Assembly: GCF_902686445.1 (NCBI RefSeq)
Contig: NW_025920106.1
Coordinates: forward strand, 1,798,001 to 1,862,000
Length of the DNA: 64,000 nucleotides
From: Sciurus carolinensis
Taxonomy: Eukaryota; Chordata; Mammalia; Rodentia; Sciuridae
Direction: 5' to 3'
Shown: one piece after another, positions 48,340-58,440 of the stretch
Numbering within the stretch: position 1 is the stretch's first letter
How the letters are laid out: each line of letters opens with the position of its first letter
Translations under genes and position numbers: made by a program
Notes under the pieces: model-generated
Seen by the model: the letters and a program-made list of their open reading frames with translations, nothing else
Told to the model about the DNA's origin: nothing
The model's database searches: none

Positions 48340-50918
48340 TTTGTCACACTGTTAGGACTTTGACAATTAAATATAAACCATGATCAGGTTATATCAAAAG
48401 AGAAATTGGTTCAATAATATGACCACAAGTAAGAAGGGAAAAGAACTCTTCAAATGCATGTACAAACCTATGCATATTAACACAGAAAACAGGAGAGAGC
48501 AAAGCAATAAGAAACCACCAAAAGCTCCTAGTTCCCTGAGAACATAATTCACATTTTTGTGGAAGATATGCTGTAAAAAAATTCAAATAATTTGTTGTAA
48601 ATAATTGAGGAACTAAGAGAAAAAAGAAATAAGTTAATGAACTCAATACAGAATTTGAAAGAGCATTCCAACAAGGAAATCAAGTTCCTGAAAAAACTCT
48701 GAAAATGATAAACTCACTAACTCAATTAAATATCTGAATGGGAAGTATCATTAAAATACTGTATCAAGCAGAAGGAAGAATGTTAAATCTTGATGATGTG
48801 AATGAAGTAGACTTCCATATAGTAATAAAAGTGAAAGACATTAAAAAAAAATACACAAGAGTTCTGGGACAAGTTTAATAGACCCAGTGGAAGACTCAGA
48901 TCTTGAGGAAGGAATGGAGACACAGATGAATTTTATAGAAAACTTATTCAGTGAGCATATAACTAAACAGTTCCTTACTTGTGGGAACAATGTATATCCA
49001 GGCACAGGATGCATTTTGAAGCCTAAATAGATGTGGCCTATACAGAAGCTGTCAAGGTTATACTTCAGTGAAAATGCCAAAAATTTAGAGCAAATAATTG
49101 TTTGTATAAATTCAGGAAAGAAGCACCAAGTCACTTACAAAGCCTGATACATCTGGGTATCCCTAAAGGCCAGCAGCACATTTCAAGTGATAAAACAGAA
49201 ATATTGCCAACCTTGCTTCCTATTTGTGTCAAAGTTATTCTTCAGAATCAAAGCAGAAATAAAGACCAAGACAGGTATAAACTGAAAGAGTTTATGACAA
49301 GTAAGTAAACATTGTGGAAGATACAAAAGGAATCTGATGTGAACAAAAAGAAAAGCAAAATCCATCATGAGAGCATAGGAAATAATATATTGTAGTAGAA
49401 TTATAGATAAGCAGATGAGAATTAATAGTGAATCCAATATTAGAAAGCAACACACACCTCAATATTTTAACACTGCATGCAAAATGTCTTAATTCTTAAT
49501 TCTCCACTTAAAACATATAACCTAAAATACACCCAAATATATACTGTCAGCAAGAAACACTGCTGACTTCCAAAGATGTTCACTTACTAGAACTGCAAGA
49601 ATGAAAAATTATATTCCAGGCAAATGAAACCCAAAGGCAGGAAAGGGTTGTTATTCTCATACTTGACAAATTCAAACAACAATTACTCACAGGTGACAAA
49701 GAAGGTAACAACATATTGATAATGGGAAAAACCAAAAAGAAGATAATTGGTTGTAAATATTTATGCTTGAATGATAGTGCACCCAAATTTATATAATAAA
49801 CACTACTTATCCTCTAGGGACAGATAGGCTCCAAGAGCAGGTGACTTTAATGTAATATAATTAGTGAGAAGTTCACCTGAATAAAATATCAATAAAGTTC
49901 TTCAAATTTAACTCAGAATGACTTAACAGTTGTCTACAGAATGTTTCATCTGATAACAGAGAATACAACTAATTTTCATTAACACAAGGAACTTTATAAT
50001 ATATCAAGTATTAGAATAAAAAACAAGGCCTAGCAAATGCAGAAACAATTAAAATAAAGAAAAGCAAAATCAATCATGAGACTCATCACATTACAATGGA
50101 ATGATATTAGAAAACAGCACACAACACATGGTCCTGTGAAAACCATGTATCCATATGAAGATGAATAAAGTTTGATCCCTATCTCCTACACTTCACATAA
50201 GGCAATTGAAAGTGGATCAAAGACAGGAATTATTCTAGTAATGTTGCAACTGCTACAAGAAAATTAAAGCTGAATACTTCAACATGTTGTATGGGCATCA
50301 TTTTCCTTAACAAGTCTCCTAAATTATGACAAATAAAACCATGAATCTGGAGTTAGGATGGCATCATATTAAAAAGCTTCTACACACCAATTAAAACAAT
50401 TAATAACATAGGACGTAAGCCTACAGAATGGTGGAAAATGTTTGCCACCTTATTCTCAAATATGTGATTAACATCGTGAATATGTAAAAATCTTACAACA
50501 CTTATCTCCAAGTAACAAATGACCCAAGACAAAAATGGACTAAAGAACTAGAGAGACACTTCTTTAAAAAAGAAATGCAAAATAGTAAGTATATAGCAGT
50601 AAAGGAAATACAAATCAAACGTAGATTGAAACTTTACTCCAGTTAGAATGTCAACTATTAATAAATGTTAACAGGGATGCAAGGAAAAGGTTCACTCATC
50701 TGTTGTTGATGGAACTGCAAATTAACACCATCATCCTGGAAAGCATTATAGAGAAACTTCAAAACAATAGTAATGGGACCACTGTATGATCCAGTTATCT
50801 CAGTTACTGATACATATTCAAAAGATCTAAAATAAGCATATTATATATAGGTAGAAATATATGTATATAGCAGCACAATTCAACAAACCAGGCAATGTAA
50901 TCAGTCTAGGTACCAATC
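48340..50918 (+). mobile_element. L1-E, ancient LINE-1 (plus strand), 5' and middle part
   Basis: Decayed but readable: ORF1 coiled-coil and C-terminal-domain sequence (48600-49305, ending in KLKEFMTSK), an inter-ORF stretch, endonuclease-domain sequence (49550-50050), then a jump to the ORF2 C-terminal part (50140-50900, with CCAAGACAAAAATGGACTAA and GTTGATGGAACTGCAAATTA). Most of the RT region is missing between about 50110 and 50140. It is interrupted at 50918 by the ERV and resumes at 58435. All frames are broken. Confidence 0.8.
50913..50918. repeat. target-site duplication of the ERV (left)
   Basis: CCAATC, repeated at 58435-58440. Six bases is the usual length for class II ERVs. The two preceding bases (TA) also match, by chance or because they belong to the LTR end. 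Confidence 0.8.
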
Positions 50919-51129
50919 TGTCGGGGTTTCCGGGACCCCCAGCCTTGGGCATGGTCAAGATGGCGCCTGACGCTGAGCCAAAAGCGGCCAGCTATACAGT
51001 AAACAACCAGCAAATTCCAATGATTGGCTAGTTAACGATGTGATTAGAGCATGCCCCCCTCGTGTACCTACCCTATGCTTGCAGCTTTCCGCGTTTACCT
51101 CGTGTACTCTCCCCTGATTGGTTGAAGTG

Positions 51130-51136
51130 TATATAA
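51130..51136 (+). promoter_or_regulatory. LTR TATA box
   Basis: TATATAA within GTGTATATAAGCCTGG, conserved identically in the 3' LTR (58163-58169). Confidence 0.8.
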
Positions 51137-51159
51137 GCCTGGTGGGTGGGAGAGTAGAG

Positions 51160-51320
51160 GGGAAGCAGAAGCTGAAGCTGGAGCGGCGGAAGAAGCTGGG
51201 GGCAAAAGAAGCTGAGGGCGGAAGAAGTTGGGAGTGCGCAGAAGCTGAGAGAAGAAGCTGAGAGAAGAAGCTGAGAGAAGAGAAGCTGGGAGTGCGCGGA
51301 AGCTGGGAGTAAGAGAAGTG
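51160..51320 (+). repeat. GAAGCTG-type repeats in the 5' LTR
   Basis: Purine-rich tandem variants of GAAGCTGAGAGAA and GAAGCTGGGAGTGCGC. The order and number of variants differ from the 3' LTR. Confidence 0.8.
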
Positions 51321-51404
51321 TAGGAGAGGGACTGTGCATAATAAACTTCCAAAGCTTCAGACATTTGTCGTGTCTCTCTCTGCGGCCAGAGGGAGCACGA
51401 TAAC

Positions 51405-51422
51405 TGGTGCCAAAACCCGGGA
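51405..51422 (+). other. primer-binding site, tRNA-Phe-like
   Basis: TGGTGCCAAAACCCGGGA begins two bases after the LTR. From memory it is complementary to the 3' end of mammalian tRNA-Phe with one mismatch (A for G at the eighth base). tRNA-Phe also primes rodent IAP elements. Confidence 0.75.
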
Positions 51423-51501
51423 AGATGAAGGCCTTATAAAGAAAACAAGGTAAGATACCTAAAAAATTCTTTTATATACAAGTTAAACCAGTTATAAAAA
51501 A

Positions 51502-51835
51502 GTTAAAGAGTGTCAGGATGCGCCATCGGCGGTCCTGGGGACACGCGGAGTGCGGTCCGGTTGAAAGGTATCGGGATACGCCATCAGCAGTCCTAACGTG
51601 TGGAACGCGGGTTAAAGGGTGTCAGGATGCGCCATCAGCGGTCCTGGGGACATGCGGAATGCGGTCCAGTTAAAAGGTATCGGGATATGCCAACAGCGGT
51701 CCTGACGCGTGCAACGCGGGTTAAAAGGTATCGGGATACGCCATCAGCGGTCCTGATGCGTGGAACGCGGGTTAAAAGGTATCGGGATATGCCATCAGCG
51801 GTCCTGACGCGTGGAACGCGGTCCAATTAAAGTGA
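51502..51835 (+). repeat. tandem repeats of 58 and 51 bp in the ERV leader
   Basis: Six units start at 51502, 51560, 51611, 51669, 51720 and 51771, each opening with GTTAAA.GGT.TC.GG and GCCATCAGCGGTCCT. Lengths run 58, 51, 58, 51, 51 and about 53. The 58-bp form ends with a GGGGACA.GCGGA.TGCGGTCC-type tail, the 51-bp form with ACGCGTGGAACGCGG. CpG-rich. It lies between primer site and gag, where packaging signals are expected. Open frames over it are by-products. Confidence 0.9.
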
Positions 51836-52011
51836 AAGTAGAAACACGTTTGAAGCGGTCCAATTAGGGTGTAGGTAGTACGTGAAAAGCCGCTATAAAA
51901 ATTTTAATGCACACTTGATAGTTTTCCTTTCAGTAATCTCGTTGCTCCTGGCAGCTAGGCCACTGTTTGTTATTGTAACTGCCATAACTAAAGCTATTCA
52001 AATTAGTAACA

Positions 52012-53715
52012 ATGGGGTCTGAAATGTCTAAATTCAGAATGCAGCAACCCCTCAGGGAGCTATTAAAAAACCATGGGACGCCATTAAAGGAAAAAACAGC
52101 TAAAGTATTTCTTGATACTGTGGAAAGGATTTCCCCTTGGTTTTTGGATGAGGGCCTTTTGAATACCCTACAGTGGGAACAGCTGGGGAAGGACCTTCGT
52201 ATAGTGGATAGGCAAAACCCTTTGCCAGTAGGCACTATGGCTATTTGGTCTCTTATTAAATCCTGTCTGCAAGATAAAAACAAAAAAACCTTCACTCACC
52301 GAGCCTTTAGCTGAGGGAAGACAGGTTTTGGAAGAAATAAAAGAGGAACGTTCATATCTTTCTCAAAATTCAGAAAAAGGAACTAATTCAGATGAGGAAC
52401 TATCAGAAGGGGAATTATCGGGAGAGGAACTGGAAAAAAGAGTACAAAGATTAAGACTAGATAAAAAGCCCCTTCTAGTGCCCGTGTTGCCTAGTGCACC
52501 TCCCATAAATAGAGAACCCCCTCATGAAGCGTCCGGTTTTGGATTACGCTCAGAATGGAGTCATCTTGGATCTGTAGCATATCCTGTTTTTGAGGATGCT
52601 CAAAATCAAAGATTCCACCAACCCTTAGACTTTAAAATAGTGAAACAGTTAAAAGAAGCAGTTAGCACATATGGTCCTCAGTCAGCTTTTACTATAGCCT
52701 TAGTAGATACCTTGACATCATTAAACTTAGTGCCCCAGGACTGAACTAATCTTGCTAGGGCTGCTCTGTCTGGGGGACAGTACCTTATGTGGAAAACATC
52801 ATGGCAAGAAATATCTACGGATACCGCCCGCCAAAATGCAGCAGCGGGGAATCCCCAAGTCGATAGGGACATGCTTATGGGCGTAGGACCTTATGAAACC
52901 CTTCAGGCACAGCTTAATTATCATCCAGCAGTCTATGCGCAAATTGCCGTGGCTGCAACCAAGGCCTGGAAAACATTACAAGGAGCAGGAGATTTGCAGG
53001 GCCAGTTGTCAAAGGTAACTCAAGGGAATAGTGAGCCCTATGCGGATTTTGTCAATAGGCTAATTCAAACAGCATCACGCATCTTCGGAGATGCAGAGCA
53101 AGCCATGCCCCTAGTAAAACAGTTGGCTTATGAACAAGCTAACAAATGGTGTAGGGAGGCCATAAGACCATGGAGAAACAAAGACTTGTCCGCCTACTTA
53201 AAAGTGTGTAGAGATGTAAATGATACTTCGGCGCAGAGCAGTGCCTTTGTAGCAGCCATAGACAGACAAACCACCTTGTTGTCTGCCGCACTTGCACAAG
53301 CCCAGGGGGGGTTCCCTTCAAGAACTAATAAAGAGTCTTTAGGATCATGTTTGTGTGCGGACAGAAGGGACATCTAAAAGCCACTTGTCCAAACAAAAGG
53401 CCACCCTTTGCCCGGGGTGGGAACATTTATACAAAGAATAACCTGGGAACCGGACCTGGGCTATGTCCAAAGTGCAGAAGAGGAAGTCATTGGAATAGTG
53501 CCTGTCAGCCTATTAGAGATAGGGAGGATAATTTCCTAGGGTTGAATCCTAAACTTCAAAAAAACGGGAGACAGGGCCCTCCCCGGGGCCCGCAACAAAT
53601 ATACGGGGTAATTCAACAAGTTCCCCAATGGTGGTATCCTCCCACAGAGAAGGGGAGCGCAGAGCCACCTCAGGAAGTGCCGGATTGGACATCTGTGCCA
53701 CCTCCAGACTCATAA
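52012..53715 (+). pseudogene. gag: ERV gag, broken
   Basis: Starts at an MGSEMS context (52012) that suits an N-myristoylated matrix. It breaks after 100 codons near an A7 run (52282-52288), continues in another phase (52328-52744) through an acidic linker and the capsid start (YPVFEDAQNQRFHQPLDFK), is stopped by TGA at 52742-52744 where a Trp codon would fit, and goes on to 53340 with the capsid major homology region (QGNSEPYADFVNRLIQ). A one-base deletion near 53345 shifts to the nucleocapsid frame (53347-53715), which has two zinc knuckles: FVCGQKGHLKATC lacking its first Cys in phase, and CPKCRRGSHWNSAC. Ends with TAA at 53713-53715. Confidence 0.9.
53559..53591 (+). promoter_or_regulatory. 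gag-pro ribosomal frameshift signal
   Basis: The heptamer AAAAAAC (53559-53565) is in the correct gag phase (A, AAA, AAC). Eight bases downstream a GGGCCC at 53574-53579 can pair with GGGCCC at 53586-53591 around a 6-base loop. The -1 frame is then open into dUTPase-protease. This is the classic betaretroviral arrangement. Confidence 0.85.
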
Positions 53716-54497
53716 TAACCCCAGATATGGGGGTGCAGATGATTGATACTGATTGGCATGAAAAAATCCCACAGAACAGTGTAGGACTATTACTAGGTAG
53801 AGGCTCCTCAACACTAAAAGGACTTATAGTACACCCAGGGGTTATTGATCCTGATTTCACTGGACAAATAAAAGCCTTGGTCTCTTCACCAAAAGGAATT
53901 ACGGTCATCTCTCCAGGGGATCGCATTGCACAAATGCTTATATTGCCCAGTCGACATTCTTTGTGGCCCAGTAAAAATACAAATAAAAGACAAGGAGGTT
54001 TTGGATCAACAGGAACCACTTTAATAAACCTTACTATGGATATGGAACAGAGGCCCCTCCTAAAATTAAAAGTGGGAAATATGGAATTTACAGGTTTATT
54101 AGATACGGGAGCAGACAAAAGTATTATTAGCGCAATGGTCTGGCCAAAGCACTGGCCATTGATCACAGCAGCTCAGAGCTTGAGAGGCTTAGGAGTAGCA
54201 GAAAGCCCCAATCAAAGTGCTTCCTCATTATCGTGGAAAGATACAGAGGGACACACAGGAATATTTCAGCCATATGTCTGTAATGTTCCTATTAGCCTAT
54301 GGGGACGAGACGTCCTGCAGCAAATGGATATGAAACTCACCACTGATCAGACTTACCAAGGGACTCCTGTAAGAAATATGTTACAAAATATGAACTATGA
54401 TGATAAAAAAGGATTAGGAAGACATAGTCAAGGATCTACCCAACCACTGCCTTTACTTCCACCAAAAAATGATTCTCATGGATTGGGTTTTTCCTAG
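53566..54497 (+). CDS. pro: ERV dUTPase-protease (pro) frame
   Basis: The one long open frame of the provirus besides integrase: the -1 frame entered after the slippery site, with an in-frame ATG at 53628 and stop at 54495-54497. The dUTPase comes first ([45 protein letters not shown]), which lowers dUTP during reverse transcription. The aspartic protease follows ([20 protein letters not shown], with the catalytic Asp in DTG), then a G-patch-like tail ([10 protein letters not shown]). It has no start of its own and would be made only as a Gag fusion. Gag is broken, so no full product is expected from this locus. Confidence 0.88.
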
Positions 54498-54571
54498 GGG
54501 CCACTGATAAACCATCAATCCCTATAATATGGAAAGATGATAATCCTCGCTGGATTCCACAGTGGCCCCTA
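54485..54571 (+). promoter_or_regulatory. pro-pol ribosomal frameshift signal
   Basis: The heptamer GGGTTTT (54485-54491) is in register with pro (G, GGT, TTT) and precedes the pro stop by one codon. A -1 slip enters the pol frame directly. Three bases on, TAGGGGCCACTG (54495-54506) is a perfect inverted complement of CAGTGGCCCCTA (54560-54571), a 12-bp stem closing a 53-base loop. Confidence 0.8.
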
Positions 54572-57257
54572 ACAAAAGAGAAGCTAGAGGCAGCTCATAA
54601 GTTAGTACAAGAGCAGGTACAAGCAGGTCACTTACAACATTCTACTTCTCCTTGGAATACTCCAATATTCTTAACAAAGAAAAAATCAGGAAAATAGAGG
54701 TTATTACATGATTTAAGAGCCATAAACGAACAAATGTACCCTATGGGACCCATCCAATGTGGACTCCCTCTTGTCACTGCACTACCAAAAAATTGGCCTA
54801 CTATTATTCTGGATTTAAAAGATTGCTTTTTCTCTATACCCTTACACAAAAATGATTGTTGGAGATTTGCTTTTACTTTGCCCTCTCTTAATCACACTCA
54901 GCCTGACCAGAGATTCGAATGGACCGTGTTGCCTCAAGGTATGGCTAACAGTCCTACTATATGTCAAATATGTGTAGATAAAGCATTGACAACTACCAGA
55001 CAAAAGTTTAAGAGATTGTTGATTTATCATTATATGGATGACATACTTGTTTGCCATCCAGAAAAAGAAGTTTTGTTAGAAGCATTACAATTTATAACTC
55101 AAGCATTAGAAAAGAGAGGACTAACGATAGCCCCTGAAAAATTACAATTAGAGGAGATCCAAGAATATCTGGGTACAAGGCTCACTGCTACTACAGTCAG
55201 ACCAACAAGGTTGACCATCAGGACAGATCAATTGAATACCTTGAACGATTTTCAGAAACTCTTAGGTGACATTAACTGGATCAGATCCTATTTAAAATTA
55301 TCCACAGGGGAATTAAAACCTTTATTCGATATATTAAAAGGTAATCCTGACTTGAATTCCCCTAGGAAACTTACTCCGAAGCACGAATATCCTTACAGCT
55401 AGTAGAGAATAGACTTCAGCAGTGTTACGTTGATCGTTGTGACCCTACTCAACCATTAAGTTTAATCATAATCTCAGAGAAGCATACCCCTTTTGGCATA
55501 GTTTGGCAAGGAGGACCTCTGCAAAGTATAAATTTCCCTAGCTCTCCGTCTAAAACATTGCAATCATATCCCCAAGCTATTGCTCAGGTAATATTCAAGG
55601 GAATAGAATCTTGCATTACTGTTTTTGGAATCCATCCGTCTATTATTATAACTCCTTATTCCACTCAGCAAATTAAATGGCTAATTAATAATGATGATGA
55701 TTGGTCAGTGTTATATTGTTCCACTTCAGCTCAGTTCGATAACCATTATCCCCAACATCCCTGGATTCAATTCTGTAAAAATACTCCCATAGTTTTTCCA
55801 AAAGTGACTAGTGTCCAGCCTCTTAAAGACTGTGTAACCATTTTTACTGATGGCTCAAAAATGGAGTAGGTGCAGTACTTATCAGTAAACAACTTCACAC
55901 CATAATAGTTCCACCCAACTCCGCACAGGTTACTGAACTTGCAGCTGTAATATTAGCCTTTAAATTAGCAGATAATCAGCCATTCAATCTTCTATCCGAT
56001 AGCTTATATATCGTTAACGCTTTACAGGTTCTTGAAACGGTACCCCATATTTCTTCCATGTCCACGGTAGCTTCTTATTTTACTACGCTACAAAACCTTA
56101 TCCTACAGCGTAAACATCTATTCTATGTAGGACATATTAGAGCTCATTCTAATTTACCAGGACCTTTGGCCAATGCTAATGACTTGGTAGATATGGCCAC
56201 CAAATCAATTTTTGTTTTTTCCATAGAGGAACAAGCAAAACTCTTTCATGAAAAATTTCATGTAAATTCCACTACTTTGAGCAGAAAATTTCCTATATCT
56301 AAATGTATGGCTCGACAAATAGTAAAAAATTGTCAACATTGTGCTCCTTTAATCCCAGTACAATCCTTTGGAGTTAACCCCAGGGGACTGCTGCCTGGTC
56401 ATATTTGGCAGATGGATGTAACCCATATTTCTGAATTTGGTACTGTTAAGTATGTACATGTGTCAGTAGACACTGCTTCAGGGGTCATTATGGCTTCCGC
56501 TCATTCTGGAGAAAAGGTAAAAGATGTCATTCAACACTGCCTACAAGCATTTGCTGGCTGGGGCATACCTAAAGTTATTAAAACAGATAATGGTCCTGCT
56601 TATACTTCCAAAAGCTTCTGGTTGTTTTTACAAACATTTAACATCCAATCAGTCACTGGCATCCCCTATAATCCTCAGGGACAGGGCATTGTGGAAAGAG
56701 CACATCTTACTTTAAAAAATTGTCTAAATAAACAAAAAGGGGGAATAGGAGCCTCCTACAAGTCTCCTAAAGATAAACTTAATCTAGTTCTTTTCATTCT
56801 AAATTTCTTAACTCTGGATAGGGACAGCCATTCTGCAGCTGATCAACATTATAATCCCCATAATACTCCTCAAGTATGGGCAAAATGGAAAGATATCCTG
56901 ACAGGTTGTTGGAAAGGACCGGATCCAGTCCTTCGTTGGGTCCGAGGGTCTGTTTGTATTTTCCCACAGGATCAACAGACTCCAGTCTGGATTCCAGAAA
57001 GGCTAATCAGAGTTTTACAGCATGCAAGTGATGCTGCTCCTCCTCACAATGGCGAGCCTGAGCCTTCCTCCAATAACAAAAACTCAGACGGAAAGGCAAA
57101 CCCGGAACCTATTTCCTCCCTTTTATGTTTCTACCAACTAACATTTCTAATAACACCTCTTAACTGTTCACTAACCGTGTGCTATCTCTCACAATGCTGG
57201 AATGGTTCTTTTGCCACCCATGCAATTTGCACATTTTTATCTTTTTACCAGTCCTAG
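54491..57257 (+). pseudogene. pol: ERV pol (RT, RNase H, integrase), broken
   Basis: Opens in the -1 frame at 54491 and is stopped at once by TAG at 54695-54697 where a Trp is usual (before RLLHDLRAINEQ). RT continues to 55402 with the catalytic ILDLKDCF and YMDDIL motifs. A frameshift near 55380 leads into the connection domain (to 55869), and another near 55866, right after the RNase H string IFTDGSK, leads to the last frame. That frame (ATG at 56058, 399 codons) holds the rest of RNase H and integrase: an HH..CC zinc finger (H in FHEKFH, CQHC), then the catalytic D in WQMDVTH, D in KTDNGPAYTS and E in GQGIVERAH. Integrase itself is uninterrupted. Confidence 0.9.
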
Positions 57258-57720
57258 TTTCTGTTGCAGATATAGAATTGCCAGTGCTATTATCAAGAAA
57301 CAGAAGAGGCTTTGACATTGCAACAGCCGTGATCATTGTCATCACAGTCCTTGCAGTAGCAGCATTGACACAATCATAACAACGATCATTTGGCCGAAAA
57401 TGCAGCTGCAGCCTTACAGACCATGGAGACTTTGTCAGAGAGTGGACTTACTATAAGAACAAGTGGATGCCTTGCAGGAACTTTTGGGACTGGGATGCGC
57501 TTATTCCTTGAGAGCTGTTTTGTGTTGCCCGTATTGTAACACTACTGGGATGTATATTGTTTCTGTATTTAATATGGCTATATGGTTTTTCTTCTGTTTA
57601 TAGATTTGTCAAACAGCGGGCAGGCTTAGGAGCTATGGTGGTACTCCTCTGCCTTGGCCTCCTTCTCTTCATTCGTTTTGGCATGCATCTACAAGCTAGC
57701 CAATAGAGAGATCAAATTAT
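57130..57720 (+). pseudogene. env: ERV env remnant, mostly deleted
   Basis: Only about 600 bp lies between the end of integrase and the polypurine tract, too short for an env gene. What remains is a stretch resembling the end of the surface subunit and a furin-type basic site followed by a hydrophobic segment (LLSRNRRGFDIATAVIIVIT, frame 57179-57379), then decayed transmembrane-subunit sequence, then a hydrophobic segment (LGAMVVLLCLGLLLFIRFG) and a short tail. Stops and frameshifts separate these. Nearly all of the surface subunit is gone. Confidence 0.7.
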
Positions 57721-57937
57721 CTTTCATCAGGCCATGACCGCCCTAAAGGCCGACAGCCCCCCATTAGTATGGCTCTTGATGCTGGACCGGTAGTCAAAGA
57801 CGGGTAATGAAGGAGGTGGCTGTGTACCAACCTAAGACAGGAGCTGCAGCATGCTCTGCAGGCTCTGATGACGGGTAAGGACATATGCTGACCACTCAGC
57901 CTAAGACAGACACGGTCCCGAGCCTTAGTTTAATAGT
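57721..57937 (+). other. sequence between env remnant and polypurine tract
   Basis: About 215 bp without a useful open frame, probably env 3' untranslated sequence. It has two similar stretches (GGTAGTCAAAGACGGGTAAT and TCTGATGACGGGTAAGG) and a CCTAAGACAG string at 57830 and 57900. Confidence 0.5.
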
Positions 57938-57951
57938 AAAGAAGGGGGATA
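57938..57951 (+). other. polypurine tract
   Basis: AAAGAAGGGGGATA directly abuts the 3' LTR. It is the expected primer for plus-strand DNA synthesis. Confidence 0.85.
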
Positions 57952-58434
57952 TGTCGGGGTTTCTGAGACCCCCAGCCTTAGGCATGGTCAAGATGGGGCC
58001 TGACGCTGAGCCAAAAGCGGCCAGCTATACAGTAAACAACCAGCGAATTCCAATGATTGGCTAGTTAACAATGTGATTAGAGCATGCCCCCCTCGTGTAC
58101 CTACCCTATGCTTGCAGCTGTCCGCGTTTACCTCGTGTACTCTCCCCTGATTGGTTGAAGTGTATATAAGCCTGGTGGGTGGGAGAGTAGGGCGGCGGAG
58201 GCTGAAGCTGAGCTGGAAGCTGGGAGTGCGTGGAAGCTGGGAGTAAGAAGAAGCCGAGAGAAGAGAAGCTGGAAGTGCACGGAAGCTGGGAGTAAGAAGA
58301 AGCTGAGAGAAGAGAAGCTGAGAGTGCGTGGAAGCTGGGAGTAAGATCAGTGTAGGAGAGGGACTGTGCATAATAAACTTCCAAAGCTTCAGATGTTTGT
58401 CGTGCCTCTCTCTGCGGGCAGAGGGAGCGCGATA
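57952..58434 (+). repeat. 3' LTR
   Basis: 483 bp, starting TGTCGGGG and ending GATA like the 5' LTR. TATATAA is at 58163-58169 and AATAAA at 58372-58377. It differs from the 5' LTR at about 7 of the first 240 bases and has a differently arranged GAAGCTG repeat region (58195-58345). The CAAGATGGCGCC element reads CAAGATGGGGCC here. Confidence 0.93.
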
Positions 58435-58440
58435 CCAATC
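58435..58440. repeat. target-site duplication of the ERV (right)
   Basis: CCAATC, matching 50913-50918. The L1-E sequence resumes directly after it. Confidence 0.8.

Larger units (their letters stand above)
50919..51402 (+). repeat. 5' LTR
   Basis: 484 bp from TGTCGGGG to GATA. Contains a CAAGATGGCG element at 50956, TATATAA at 51130-51136 and AATAAA at 51340-51345, with a run of GAAGCTG-type repeats between them (about 51160-51320). Confidence 0.93.
50919..58434 (+). mobile_element. class II (betaretrovirus-like) endogenous retrovirus, complete but defective
   Basis: A 7.5-kb provirus: 5' LTR, tRNA-Phe-like primer site, repeat-rich leader, gag, dUTPase-protease, pol, env remnant, polypurine tract and 3' LTR. 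Class II is shown by the dUTPase fused to protease, a G-patch, the AAAAAAC gag-pro shift site and the 6-bp target duplication. The primer site and the LTR start, with a CAAGATGGCGCCTGAC string, recall rodent IAP elements. The LTRs differ by about 3 percent over the first 240 bp (my count: 7 differences), implying insertion some millions of years ago. Every gene is interrupted. It lies in sense orientation inside L1-E. Confidence 0.95.

Noticed and set aside
51600..51830. Leader frames on both strands as small ERV proteins
   Set aside because: They are periodic products of the 51/58-bp repeats and differ with unit length.
50919..58434. Calling the ERV replication-competent
   Set aside because: gag and pol have in-frame stops and frameshifts and env is mostly deleted.
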